NCBI RefSeq assembly: GCF_014652235.1 | Contig: NZ_BMYK01000001.1 | Coordinates: 392,982 to 456,981 of the forward strand | Source of the DNA: Pseudorhodoferax aquiterrae | Lineage (GTDB): Bacteria > Pseudomonadota > Gammaproteobacteria > Burkholderiales > Burkholderiaceae_C | DNA length: 64,000 nucleotides | Direction: 5' to 3' | Part shown: positions 18,197 to 26,902 of the stretch, in pieces | Layout of the letters: each line of letters starts with the position of its first letter | How positions within the stretch are numbered: the stretch's first letter is position 1 | The notes under the pieces: model-generated | Database searches by the model: none | What the model was told of the DNA's origin: nothing | The model's input: only the letters and a program-made list of their open reading frames with translations | Translations under genes and position numbers: made by a program

Positions 18197-18870
18197 AGCG
18201 CGCCCTTCTCGCGCAGCGTGCGCACGACCCAGCTGCGGTCGGCCCGGCCTTCGGCGATCGCCTGCAGCGCCTCGGCCTCGACGCGCTCGATGGCCTCCAC
18301 GCGCGCGGCGATGTCCTCGGCCTCCTCGGGCGGCACGGCCAGCAGGCCGTCGCCGTCGCCGACGATGATGTCGCCGGGGCGCACCACCATGCCGTCGATG
18401 CTGACCGGCACATGCAGCTCGCCCGGGCCGTCCTTGTAGGGCCCGCGGTGCGAGACGCCGCGGGCATAGACCGGCAGGCTGTGCCGGGCGATGGTGTCGC
18501 TGTCGCGGATCAGGCCGTCGATCACGATGCCGGCCGCGCCGCGCGCGATCAGCAGGGCCAGCATGATCTCGCCGATGATGGCGTTGGGGCCCACGCCGCC
18601 GGCGTCGACCACGAGCACGTCGCCCGGCGCGCAGGTGTCGATGGCGTGGTGCACGAGCAGGTTGTCGCCCGGCCGGGTGCGCACCGTCAGCGCGCGGCCG
18701 GCGAAGCCGCCGTCACGCTGGTGGAAAGGGCGCAGCGCCGAGGTGCCCGTGGTGCGGCTCATCGCGTCGCTGATGTTGGCAACCTGGAAGCCCCGGTAGC
18801 GCGCGAGCAGCGCGTCGCTCACGGCAACGGCCGGCCGCGCATGGATGTGGAAGCCCTGGATCTTGCTCAT
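18193..18870 (-). CDS. RraA-like protein, probable 4-hydroxy-4-methyl/carboxy-2-oxoglutarate aldolase type
   Basis: A 225-residue protein of the RraA/HMG aldolase fold. The diagnostic stretch GPNAIIGEIM ... GIVIDGLIRDSDTI includes the Arg-Asp pair (IRD) that in HMG/CHA aldolases binds substrate and divalent metal. Such enzymes cleave branched hydroxy-oxodicarboxylates to pyruvate plus a keto acid or decarboxylate oxaloacetate. The catabolic surroundings argue against the RNase E inhibitor role of true RraA. It overlaps by 4 bp with both the oxidase upstream and the dehydrogenase downstream. Confidence 0.82.
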   Translation of the reverse strand: MSKIQGFHIHARPAVAVSDALLARYRGFQVANISDAMSRTTGTSALRPFHQRDGGFAGRALTVRTRPGDNLLVHHAIDTCAPGDVLVVDAGGVGPNAIIGEIMLALLIARGAAGIVIDGLIRDSDTIARHSLPVYARGVSHRGPYKDGPGELHVPVSIDGMVVRPGDIIVGDGDGLLAVPPEEAEDIAARVEAIERVEAEALQAIAEGRADRSWVVRTLREKGAL

Positions 18871-20084
18871 GGGTGGTTCTCGGTGGAGGGAAAGTAGTCG
18901 GCCGGGTCCGCGACCGGGCGGATGCAGGCGGGGGTGATCTGGTCCAGCCGGGTCAGGCCCAGCATGGCCATGTCGCGCGAGATCTCCTCGCGCAGCAGCG
19001 CGATGCCGTGGGCCACGCCGGCCTGGCCGGCGACCGTGGCCGCGTAGTTGAAGGGCCGGCCCACGAACACGCAGCGCGCGCCCAGCGCGAGCGCCTTGAC
19101 GGCATCCGTGCCGCGGCGCACGCCGCTGTCCAGCATCACGGGCAGGCCGGGCACGGCGCGCACGATGGCGGCCAGCACGCGCAGCGGCGCCACCGCGCCG
19201 TCGAGCTGGCGGCCGCCGTGGTTGGAGACGATGAGGCCGTCGGCACCGTGCGCGCGCGCCATCACGGCGTCCTCGGGCGTCAGGACGCCCTTGACCACGA
19301 GCTGGCCGGGCCAGCGCTGGCGGATCGCGGCCAGGTGCGGCCAGGCCAGGTGGGCGCGGTCGGAGAAGTCGCGCAGCACGCTGGGCGAGAGGATGGGCGC
19401 GCCGCGCGTGGCGTAGTTGTTCTCGAAGTGCGGCATGCCGTGGCGCAGCAGCGTCCTCAAAAACGTGCCCAGCAGCCAGCGCGGGTGGCTGATGCCCTGC
19501 CAGGCCAGCGCCAGACTGGGCTTGAGCGGCGTGGAAAAGCCCGCGCGCACGTTGTTCTCGCGGTTGGCCGCCACGGGCGTGTCCACCGTGATGACCAGGG
19601 TGCGCACACCGGCCGCCTGCACGCGGTCCAGCAGGCCGTGGATCTGTGCCATCTCGCCCGGCAGGTAGGCCTGGAACCAGGTCTGCGGCGCCGCTGCCAT
19701 GACCTCTTCCAGCCGGATCAGCGAGGAGCCGCTCATGATGGCGGGCACTTTGGCCTCCTGCGCGGCCCGGGCCAGTACCACGTCGCCGCGGTAGGCCGAC
19801 AGGGCCGAGATTCCCATGGGCGCGAGGCCGATGGGCGCGGCGTAGCGCTGGCCGAACAGTTCGAAACCCAGGTCCCGCTGGGCCACGTCGGCCAGCACGC
19901 GCGGACGGAAGGCCAGGTCGGCGAAGGCCCGGCGGTTCTCGGCCAGCGCGCGGTTGTCTTCCACCGCGCCACTGATGTAGGCGTAGATGGGCCGCGGCAG
20001 ATGGCGCCGGGCCAGTGGCTCGAAGTCGTCCAGGGAGAGCACCTGGCGGCAGGCCCGGGGCAGGGCGGGGGTGGGAGCGGGCAT
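18867..20084 (-). CDS. FMN-dependent alpha-hydroxyacid oxidase/dehydrogenase (LldD-like)
   Basis: A 405-residue enzyme of the glycolate oxidase/L-lactate dehydrogenase family. The FMN-binding barrel motifs PIGLAPMG, WFQAYLP and LVVKGVLTPEDA are present, as are the catalytic His in SNHGGRQLDG and the substrate Arg in DSGVRRGTD. It oxidises an L-2-hydroxyacid to the 2-oxoacid. The C-terminal region is slightly longer than in LldD, and the context with an aldolase and carboxylate receptors argues for a substrate other than lactate. It is the first gene of the operon, divergent from the LysR gene. Confidence 0.88.
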   Translation of the reverse strand: MPAPTPALPRACRQVLSLDDFEPLARRHLPRPIYAYISGAVEDNRALAENRRAFADLAFRPRVLADVAQRDLGFELFGQRYAAPIGLAPMGISALSAYRGDVVLARAAQEAKVPAIMSGSSLIRLEEVMAAAPQTWFQAYLPGEMAQIHGLLDRVQAAGVRTLVITVDTPVAANRENNVRAGFSTPLKPSLALAWQGISHPRWLLGTFLRTLLRHGMPHFENNYATRGAPILSPSVLRDFSDRAHLAWPHLAAIRQRWPGQLVVKGVLTPEDAVMARAHGADGLIVSNHGGRQLDGAVAPLRVLAAIVRAVPGLPVMLDSGVRRGTDAVKALALGARCVFVGRPFNYAATVAGQAGVAHGIALLREEISRDMAMLGLTRLDQITPACIRPVADPADYFPSTENHP

Positions 20085-20127
20085 GGGGCGGCCATGGTGC
20101 CCAGGCGGATGTTCAAAGAAAAGCGAA

Positions 20128-20155
20128 AAAAAGCGGCGCTGTCATTTCGCTTTTT
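20128..20155. promoter_or_regulatory. Inverted repeat between divergent oxidase operon and LysR gene
   Basis: AAAAAGCG (20128-20135) and CGCTTTTT (20148-20155) form perfect 8-bp arms with a 12-bp spacer in the 78-bp divergent gap. This A/T-flanked symmetry is a plausible LysR-type recognition site covering both promoters. It could be mistaken for a terminator, but neither flanking gene ends here. Confidence 0.5.
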
Positions 20156-20162
20156 AGAAAAT

Positions 20163-21071
20163 ATGGCCATGACGCTCAAGCAACTCGAAGCCTTCTACTG
20201 GGCCGCGACCTGCCTCAACTTTTCCGTCGCGGCCGAGCGGGTGCACCTGTCGGTGTCCTCCCTGTCCAAGCGCATCGCCGAGCTCGAGGCCTCGCTGGGC
20301 ACGCCGCTGTTCGACCGCAGCGGCCGGGCAGCCGAGCTCACGCCGCAGGGCGAGCAGCTGCTGCCGCGCGTGCGCGCGCTGCTGCACGACGCCGCGCAGC
20401 TGCAGCAATCGGCCGGCCGCAGCGTGGGCCTGCAGGGGCGCTGCCGCATCGGCTTCGGCGAACTGAGCGGCCTGACCTGGCTGCCCAAGCTCGTGCAGAA
20501 GGTGGCCGAGCTGCACCCCGCGCTGCAGCTGGAGCCGTATGCCGACATCGGCCAGGTGCTGGAGCAGCGCATCGTGGACGGCGAACTCGACTGCGTGGTG
20601 ATCGCCGGGCCCTCGTCGCGCAGCAGCCTGGCCTTCGAACAGGTGGCGCAGGTGCGCTTCGTCTGGGCCGCCAGCGCCGACTTCCTCGCGCGTGCCGGCA
20701 CCGACGAACCGCAGCGCTTGGTGCGCGAGCAGTTGCTGATCGCGCTGCCCGTGGGCTCGGGCGCCACGCGCACGCTGGACGAATGGCTGGGCCGCCAGGG
20801 CCTGGGCATCGAACGGCGCCTGAGTTGCAACAGCTGGGGCGCCGTGGTCGGCATGGTGGCCGAGGGCCTGGGCTTCACCTACATGCCGCAGGGCTGGGCC
20901 GAGGCGCTGCAGGCGCGCGGTGTGCTGACCATTCTGTCGGGCGGCGGTGCGCTGGTGCCGCTGACCTACACCGTGCAATGGCGGCGCGACGATGCGCGGC
21001 CGCTCATCACCGAGATGCGCGAGATCATCCGCAGCGTGATCGATTTTCCGGCGCCGCGTTGCCTGGTCTGA
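20163..21071 (+). CDS. LysR-family regulator of the adjacent hydroxyacid operon
   Basis: About 302 residues. The N-terminal winged helix (LKQLEAFYWAATCLNFSVAA then VSSLSKRIAELEASLGTPLF) is typical of LysR regulators, followed by a periplasmic-binding-like sensor domain from about residue 90. The ATG at 20163 and a second at 20169 are both possible starts. Its divergent position from the alpha-hydroxyacid oxidase operon, with a palindrome between them, indicates control of that operon. The inducer is probably one of its pathway acids. Confidence 0.9.
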   Translation: MAMTLKQLEAFYWAATCLNFSVAAERVHLSVSSLSKRIAELEASLGTPLFDRSGRAAELTPQGEQLLPRVRALLHDAAQLQQSAGRSVGLQGRCRIGFGELSGLTWLPKLVQKVAELHPALQLEPYADIGQVLEQRIVDGELDCVVIAGPSSRSSLAFEQVAQVRFVWAASADFLARAGTDEPQRLVREQLLIALPVGSGATRTLDEWLGRQGLGIERRLSCNSWGAVVGMVAEGLGFTYMPQGWAEALQARGVLTILSGGGALVPLTYTVQWRRDDARPLITEMREIIRSVIDFPAPRCLV

Positions 21072-21128
21072 CTTTGGCCTGAATTTGTCTTAACTTGGGT
21101 CTTGTGAAGCCAAAGCGGGAGCCCTAGC

Positions 21129-22373
21129 ATGCGCCGCATCGCTGAGAACACCCGGGAGACAAGCGGCGTGACGCCCTGGCAAGCCACCACTGCGGATGAA
21201 ATGCGCGTGCTCGACGCGGCCTTCTGGTCGCCCGGCAGCTCGCGCCACGCGCTGGCGGCGCCGCTGGGCTTTTCGTCCAGCAAGGGCAAGGCGCTGGTCG
21301 CCGGTCTCATCGACCAGGGCCTGCTCGAGGAGGCGGGCACCCAGGCTTCGCAAGGCGGCCGGCCGGCGGAGACGCTGCGGCTGCACCACGGCCTGGGCCT
21401 GCTGCTGGGGGTGGACATCGGCGTGACCAGCCTGACCGTGGCCGTGCTGCGGCCCGACCTCAGCTTGCTGGCCCAGCACAGCGAAGACATCGACGTGCGC
21501 CGCCAGGGGCCGGGCGTGGTGCTGGCGCGCGCCGCGGCGCTGATGCGCGAACTGCTGGCGCGCAGCGGCGGCCAGGCCGCCCAGGTGCTCTCCATCGGCG
21601 TGGGCGTGCCGGGACCGGTCAATTTCGAGGCCGGCCAGCTCGTGAGCCCGCCGCTGATGCCCGACTGGGACCAGTTCTCCATCCGCGACTTCCTGCGCGA
21701 CGAGTACCGCGCGCCCGTGTTCGTGGACAACGACGTGAACCTCATGGCGCTGGGCGAGCTGTGGCGCCTCAAGCGCGCGCTGCCCAACTTCATCGTGGTC
21801 AAGATCGGCACCGGCATCGGCTGCGGCATCGTCTGCCACGGCAGCGTGTACCGCGGCGCCACGGGCTCGGCCGGCGACGTGGGCCACATCAGCGTGGACC
21901 CCGAGGGCCCGCGCTGCCATTGCGGCAACCGCGGCTGCGTGGAGGCCATGGCCGCGGGGCCGGCCATCGTGCGCATGGCGCTCGAGGCGGCCGAGGCCGG
22001 CGAGAGTCCCCAACTGGCCGCGACGCTGGCCGTGCGCGGCCACCTGGCGGCCGAGGACGTGGGCGCGGCCAGCCGCGCCGGCGATGCCGCGGCCAACCGC
22101 ATCCTGCAGCATGCCGGCCACCTGGTCGGGCAGATGCTGGCCGCGGTGGTGAACTTCTTCAACCCCTCGCATGTGCTGCTGGGCGGTGGCATCACGCAGG
22201 TCGGGCCGCTGTTCCTGGCGGCCGTGCGGCAAAGCGTCTACCAGCGCTCGCTGGCGCTGTCCACGCGCCAGCTGGAGGTGCAGTACGCGCCGCTGGGGGC
22301 GCAGGGCGGCGTGGTGGGGGCGGGGGCGCTGGCCATGGCAGAGGCGCTGCGGGCGCGGGGGCTGGCACCATGA
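21129..22373 (+). CDS. ROK-family transcriptional regulator
   Basis: A 414-residue NagC/XylR/Mlc-type repressor. An N-terminal winged-helix region (residues 15-75, SRHALAAPLGFSSSKGKALV) precedes the ROK domain. This keeps the ATP/sugar-kinase-like loop GVDIGVTSLTVAVL, the segment VFVDNDVNLMALGE and the zinc site of three cysteines in RCHCGNRGCVE. It overlaps the ABC ATPase gene by 4 bp (ATGA), so it is the first gene of the sugar operon. A weak inverted repeat, CTTTGGC (21072-21078) against GCCAAAG (21119-21125), frames its promoter region and may be its operator. Confidence 0.88.
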   Translation: MRRIAENTRETSGVTPWQATTADEMRVLDAAFWSPGSSRHALAAPLGFSSSKGKALVAGLIDQGLLEEAGTQASQGGRPAETLRLHHGLGLLLGVDIGVTSLTVAVLRPDLSLLAQHSEDIDVRRQGPGVVLARAAALMRELLARSGGQAAQVLSIGVGVPGPVNFEAGQLVSPPLMPDWDQFSIRDFLRDEYRAPVFVDNDVNLMALGELWRLKRALPNFIVVKIGTGIGCGIVCHGSVYRGATGSAGDVGHISVDPEGPRCHCGNRGCVEAMAAGPAIVRMALEAAEAGESPQLAATLAVRGHLAAEDVGAASRAGDAAANRILQHAGHLVGQMLAAVVNFFNPSHVLLGGGITQVGPLFLAAVRQSVYQRSLALSTRQLEVQYAPLGAQGGVVGAGALAMAEALRARGLAP

Positions 22374-23893
22374 CGGGCAGCGTCGGCGTCGCGTTCGACG
22401 CGATCCGCAAGTCCTTCGGCCCGGTCGAGGTGCTGCACGGCATCTCGTTCAGCCTGCAGCCCGGCCGCGTGGTCGGCCTGCTCGGCGAGAACGGCGCGGG
22501 CAAGTCCACGCTCATGAAGATCCTGTCGGGCTACGAGGCGCCCACGTCCGGCACCTTGCGCGTGAACGGCCAGGCCTGCATGTTCCAGGGCCCGCGTGAC
22601 GCCGAGGCGCTGGGCATCGTGCTGATCCACCAGGAGTTCAATCTGGCGGACGACCTCACGGTGGCGCAGAACATCTTCCTGGGCCACGAGAAGAAGCGCG
22701 GGCTGTTCCTCGACGACGCCGCGATGGCGCGCGAGACCGCTGCCGCGCTGGCCCAGGTCGGCCTCACGGTGCCCCCGGACCGGCGCGTGCGGGACCTGAT
22801 CGTGGCCGAGAAGCAGCTCGTGGAAATCGCCAAGGCCGTGGCGCGTCGTGCGCGGCTGCTCATCATGGACGAGCCCACGGCCACGCTGACGGCGGCCGAG
22901 ACCGAGCGCCTGTTCGCGCTCATCGCGCAGCTGCGCGCGGACGGCGTGACCGTGGTCTACATCTCGCACAAGCTCGACGAGGTCGAGCGCGTGACCGACG
23001 AGGTGGTCGTGATGCGCGACGGCCAGTTCGTCGCGCAGCAGCCCACGCAGGGCCTCACGCGCCAGGCCATGGCCCAGCTGATGGTCGGCCGCGAGATCGC
23101 CGACCTGTACCCGGTGCGCGACGCGCGGCCGACCGAGGGTCCGCTGGCGCTGCGCGTCGAGGATTTCAGCGTGCCGGGCTGGGCCGAGGGCTGGAGCTTC
23201 GCGGTCCGCCCCGGCGAGATCCTGGGCTTCGCGGGCCTGGTCGGCGCCGGCCGCACCGAACTGTTCGAAGGCCTGCTGGGCCTGCGCCCCGCGCGCGGCA
23301 AGGTCTGGCTGCACGGCCAGGCGCTGGCGGGCGAGGGCGGCTTCAGGAATCCGCGCGCCGCGGCCGATGCGGGCCTCACCTACCTCAGCGAGGACCGCAA
23401 GGGCCGTGGCCTGCACGTGCAGATGGGCCTGCGCGAGAACCTCACGCTGATGGCGCTGCAGCGCTACGCCAGGCCCTGGCTCGACCCGTCGGCCGAGCGC
23501 CGCGCGCTGGAACAGGCGCAGCGCGACTTCGGCATCCGCACCGGCTCGCTGGACGTGCCGGCCTCGGCGCTGTCGGGCGGCAACCAGCAAAAGCTCGCAC
23601 TCGCGCGCGTGCTGCACCCGGACCCGCGCATCGTCGTGCTGGACGAGCCCACGCGCGGCGTGGACGTGGGCGCCAAGCGCGAGATCTACGAGCTCGTGCA
23701 GCGTCTGGCACGCCAGGGCCTGGCCGTGCTCGTGGTCTCGTCCGAACTCATGGAACTGATCGGCCTGGCGCACCGCGTGGCCGTGGTGCGTGCGGGCCGG
23801 CTCGTCGCCACCCTGGACGCCGACGGCCTGACCGAAGAAACCCTGATCGCCCACGCCACCGGCGTGGTGGAGCCACCGCATGTCCCAGCCTGA
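22370..23893 (+). CDS. Sugar ABC importer ATPase, tandem domains (RbsA-like)
   Basis: A 507-residue double ATPase of the carbohydrate uptake-2 type. Domain 1 has Walker [10 protein letters not shown] and Walker [12 protein letters not shown] with a degenerate signature region ([15 protein letters not shown]). Domain 2 has the usual altered P-loop [13 protein letters not shown], an intact signature [15 protein letters not shown] and Walker [13 protein letters not shown]. This asymmetry is normal for RbsA/XylG/MglA. The start overlaps the ROK stop codon and the end overlaps the permease gene by 14 bp. Confidence 0.93.
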   Translation: MTGSVGVAFDAIRKSFGPVEVLHGISFSLQPGRVVGLLGENGAGKSTLMKILSGYEAPTSGTLRVNGQACMFQGPRDAEALGIVLIHQEFNLADDLTVAQNIFLGHEKKRGLFLDDAAMARETAAALAQVGLTVPPDRRVRDLIVAEKQLVEIAKAVARRARLLIMDEPTATLTAAETERLFALIAQLRADGVTVVYISHKLDEVERVTDEVVVMRDGQFVAQQPTQGLTRQAMAQLMVGREIADLYPVRDARPTEGPLALRVEDFSVPGWAEGWSFAVRPGEILGFAGLVGAGRTELFEGLLGLRPARGKVWLHGQALAGEGGFRNPRAAADAGLTYLSEDRKGRGLHVQMGLRENLTLMALQRYARPWLDPSAERRALEQAQRDFGIRTGSLDVPASALSGGNQQKLALARVLHPDPRIVVLDEPTRGVDVGAKREIYELVQRLARQGLAVLVVSSELMELIGLAHRVAVVRAGRLVATLDADGLTEETLIAHATGVVEPPHVPA

Positions 23894-24857
23894 ACCTTCC
23901 AAGTCCCCACGCAAGCTGCACGGCTGGGGCCCGGTGCTCGGCCTGGTGCTGCTGTGCATCGCGGGCACGCTGCTCAACAGCGACTTCGCGACCGTGGACA
24001 ACGCGATGAACCTCCTCACGCGCACGGCCTTCATCGGCATCATCGCCGTGGGCATGTGCTTCGTGATCATCTCGGGCGGCATCGACCTCTCGGTGGGCTC
24101 CATGGCCGCGTTGATCGCGGGCTGCGTGATCCTGTTCATCAATGCCATGGGGCCGCTCACGGGCTCGCCGCTGCTGGCCGTGGTGCTGGGCGCTCTGCTG
24201 GCCATCGTGCTGGGCGCGGCCTTCGGCCTCGCGCACGGGCTGCTCATCACCAAGGGCCGCATCGAGCCCTTCATCGTGACGCTGGGCACGCTGGGCATCT
24301 TCCGCGCCTACCTGACCTGGGCCGCGGACGGTGGCGCGATCACGCTGGACAACGATCTGTCGGACCTCTACGCGCCGGTCTACTACGGCAGCCTGCTGGG
24401 CATTCCGGTGCCGGTCTGGGTGTTCCTGCTGGTGGCACTGGCCGGCGGCGTGGTGCTGAACCGCACGGCCTACGGCCGCTACGTGCAGGCCATCGGCTCC
24501 AACGAGCAGGTCGCGCGCTACGCGGCCGTGGCCGTGGACCGCGTGAAGATCCAGACCTACATGCTGCTGGGCATCTGCGTGGGCATCGCCACCTTGCTCT
24601 ACGTGCCACGGCTGGGCTCGGCCTCGCCGACCACGGGCCTGCTCTGGGAGCTGGAGGCCATCGCCGCCGTGATCGTGGGCGGCACCGCCCTCAAGGGCGG
24701 CGCGGGCAGCATCACGGGCACGGTGGTCGGTGCCGTGCTGCTCTCGGTCATCAGCAACATCCTGAACCTCACCAGCATCATCAGCGTGTACCTCAACGCG
24801 GCGGTGCAGGGTTTCGTGATCATCGTCGTCGCGTTCCTGCAGCGCGGAAAGCGGTGA
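23880..24857 (+). CDS. Sugar ABC importer permease (RbsC-like)
   Basis: A 325-residue BPD_transp_2 membrane protein with 8-10 hydrophobic helices. The family segments [19 protein letters not shown] and [20 protein letters not shown] are clear, as is the late motif [20 protein letters not shown]. It would form a homodimeric channel with the tandem ATPase upstream and the binding protein 34 bp downstream. Substrate cannot be deduced from the permease. Confidence 0.93.
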   Translation: MSQPEPSKSPRKLHGWGPVLGLVLLCIAGTLLNSDFATVDNAMNLLTRTAFIGIIAVGMCFVIISGGIDLSVGSMAALIAGCVILFINAMGPLTGSPLLAVVLGALLAIVLGAAFGLAHGLLITKGRIEPFIVTLGTLGIFRAYLTWAADGGAITLDNDLSDLYAPVYYGSLLGIPVPVWVFLLVALAGGVVLNRTAYGRYVQAIGSNEQVARYAAVAVDRVKIQTYMLLGICVGIATLLYVPRLGSASPTTGLLWELEAIAAVIVGGTALKGGAGSITGTVVGAVLLSVISNILNLTSIISVYLNAAVQGFVIIVVAFLQRGKR

Positions 24858-24891
24858 GTTTTGTGCCTTCAACCAACCAGGAGACTTCCGC

Positions 24892-25845
24892 ATGATTTCC
24901 AGACGCCTCGCCCTCACGGCCATCGCCGCCGCCAGCCTCGCCCTGCCTGCCATCGCGGCCGAGCCGGTGCACCTGGGTGTGTCCATCCCGGCCGCCACGC
25001 ACAGCTTCATGGGCGGCATCAACTACTGGGCCAACCAGGCCAAGAAAGACCTGGAGAAGCAGCACAAGGACCTCAAGATCACGATCCGCACAGCAGCGAA
25101 TGCGCCGGAGCAGGCCAACCAGCTGCAGGACCTGTCCTCCGTCTCCAAGATCAATGCGCTGGTGGTGTTCCCGTTCGAGTCGGCCGCGCTGACCAAGCCC
25201 GTGGCCCAGGTCAAGGCCAAGGGTGCCTACGTCACGGTGGTCGACCGCGGCCTCACCGACACCAGCGCGCAGGACGCCTACGTGGCTGGCGACAACACCG
25301 CCTTCGGCAGGATCCCGGCCGAGTACATCGCCAAGAAGCTGGGCGGCAAGGGCAACGTGGTCGCGCTGCGCGGCATCGCGACCACGCTGGACAACGAGCG
25401 CATGGACGCCTTCAACGCCGTGCTCAAGAACCACCCCGACATCAAGCTGCTGGACGCCAAGTACGCCAACTGGAACCGCGACGACGCCTTCAAGGTCACG
25501 CAGGACTACCTCACGCGCTTCAAGCAGATCGATGCGGTCTGGGCCGCCGACGACGACATGGCGGTCGGCGTGCTCAAGGCCATCGACCAGGCCAAGCGCG
25601 ACGACATCAAGATCGTCTTCGGCGGCGCCGGCGCCAAGGGCATGGTCAAGACCATCCTGGACGGCAAGGACAAGCGCATCGACGCCGACGTGAGCTACTC
25701 GCCCAAGTTCATCTACGACGCGATCAAGCTCACGGCGGAGGCGCGGCTGAAGGGTACGACGCTGCCGGCGACGACCATCATTCCCTCGGTGCTGATCACG
25801 AAGGACAACGCCAAGGACTTCTACCACCCGGACAGCCCCTTCTGA
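24892..25845 (+). CDS. Sugar ABC importer binding protein (RbsB/inositol-like)
   Basis: A 317-residue periplasmic_binding_4 protein with a signal peptide (cleavage after LPAIAA, about residue 23). It begins VHLGVSIPAATHSFMGGINY and keeps VDRGLTD, GDNTAFG, the hinge-region stretch NERMDAFNAVL and WAADDDMAVGVL, typical of ribose/galactose/inositol receptors. A good ribosome site (CAGGAGA) lies upstream. Its abundance relative to the ATPase could be set by the 34-bp spacer. The sugar is unknown; the isomerase and dehydrogenase downstream suggest a polyol, inositol or keto-sugar. Confidence 0.92.
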   Translation: MISRRLALTAIAAASLALPAIAAEPVHLGVSIPAATHSFMGGINYWANQAKKDLEKQHKDLKITIRTAANAPEQANQLQDLSSVSKINALVVFPFESAALTKPVAQVKAKGAYVTVVDRGLTDTSAQDAYVAGDNTAFGRIPAEYIAKKLGGKGNVVALRGIATTLDNERMDAFNAVLKNHPDIKLLDAKYANWNRDDAFKVTQDYLTRFKQIDAVWAADDDMAVGVLKAIDQAKRDDIKIVFGGAGAKGMVKTILDGKDKRIDADVSYSPKFIYDAIKLTAEARLKGTTLPATTIIPSVLITKDNAKDFYHPDSPF

Positions 25846-25846
25846 C

Positions 25847-26902
25847 ATGCGCACGCTGAAAGGTCCCGCCATCTTCCTCGCCCAGTTCCTGGGCGACGCG
25901 CCGCCGTTCGACACGCTGGATCACCTGGGCGCCTGGGCGAAAAGCCTGGGCTACGAGGGCGTGCAGCTGCCGACGGCGCCGCACATCGTCGACCTGGAGA
26001 AGGCGGCGCGCAGCCAGACCTATTGCGACGAAGTCGCAGGGACCTTGAAGGCGCACGGCCTGGCGATCACCGAGCTGTCCACGCACCTGCAGGGGCAACT
26101 CGTCGCCGTGCATCCGGCCTACGACGCGCTGTTCGACGGCTTCGCGCCCGAGGCCGTGCGCGGCACGCCGGCCGCGCGCACCGATTGGGCCATCGCCCAG
26201 ATGCAGCTGGCCGCGCAGGCCAGCGAGCGCCTGGGCCTCACGGCCACGGCCACCTTCTCCGGCGCGCTGGCCTGGCCCTACCTCTACCCCTGGCCGCAGC
26301 GGCCGGCCGGGCTCGTGGAGGAGGCATTCGCCGAACTCGCGCGGCGCTGGCGGCCCATCCTGGACCAGCTCGACGCGCACGGCGTGGACGCGGCCTTCGA
26401 GCTGCACCCCGGCGAGGACCTGCACGACGGCGTGAGCTTCGAGCGCTTTCTCGCAGCGGTGGGCGAGCACCCGCGCGCGAACATCCTGTACGACCCCAGC
26501 CACTTCGTGCTGCAGCAGCTCGACTACCTGGCCTTCATCGACATCTACCACGCGCGCATCAAGGCCTTCCACGTCAAGGATGCCGAGTTCAGGCCGACGG
26601 GCAGGCAGGGCGTCTACGGCGGCTACAGCGGCTGGGTCGACCGTGCCGGGCGCTTTCGCTCGCTGGGCGACGGGCAGGTGGACTTTGGCGCGATCTTCTC
26701 CAAGCTCGCGCAACACGACTTCGCGGGCTGGGCCGTGCTGGAGTGGGAGTGCGCGCTCAAGCACCCGGAAGACGGCGCACGCGAGGGCGCGGAGTTCATC
26801 CGCCGCCACATCATCCGCGTGGCCGACCGGGCCTTCGACGACTTCGCCGGCAGCGGCGTGGACCGTGCCGCCGTGCGCGGCCTGATGGGGCTGGATCAAT
26901 GA
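25847..26902 (+). CDS. Sugar phosphate isomerase/epimerase-like TIM barrel
   Basis: A 351-residue AP_endonuc_2/xylose-isomerase-like barrel. The metal-site pattern is visible: Glu/His in FELHPGEDLHDG, Asp/His in YDPSHFVLQQLD, His/Lys in FHVKDAEF and a C-terminal Glu in VLEWECALKHPE. Relatives include IolE/IolH-type inosose enzymes and 3-ketosugar isomerases or lyases. It starts 1 bp after the binding protein stop and overlaps the dehydrogenase gene by 4 bp, so it is an integral pathway enzyme for the imported compound. Confidence 0.85.
   Translation: MRTLKGPAIFLAQFLGDAPPFDTLDHLGAWAKSLGYEGVQLPTAPHIVDLEKAARSQTYCDEVAGTLKAHGLAITELSTHLQGQLVAVHPAYDALFDGFAPEAVRGTPAARTDWAIAQMQLAAQASERLGLTATATFSGALAWPYLYPWPQRPAGLVEEAFAELARRWRPILDQLDAHGVDAAFELHPGEDLHDGVSFERFLAAVGEHPRANILYDPSHFVLQQLDYLAFIDIYHARIKAFHVKDAEFRPTGRQGVYGGYSGWVDRAGRFRSLGDGQVDFGAIFSKLAQHDFAGWAVLEWECALKHPEDGAREGAEFIRRHIIRVADRAFDDFAGSGVDRAAVRGLMGLDQ

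Noticed and set aside
18193-18870. RraA as an RNase E inhibitor
   Set aside because: The gene is overlapped with catabolic enzymes and keeps the aldolase Arg-Asp motif, so the enzyme role is more likely.
20128-20155. Terminator between the oxidase operon and LysR gene
   Set aside because: Both neighbouring genes start, rather than end, here; an operator is the simpler reading.
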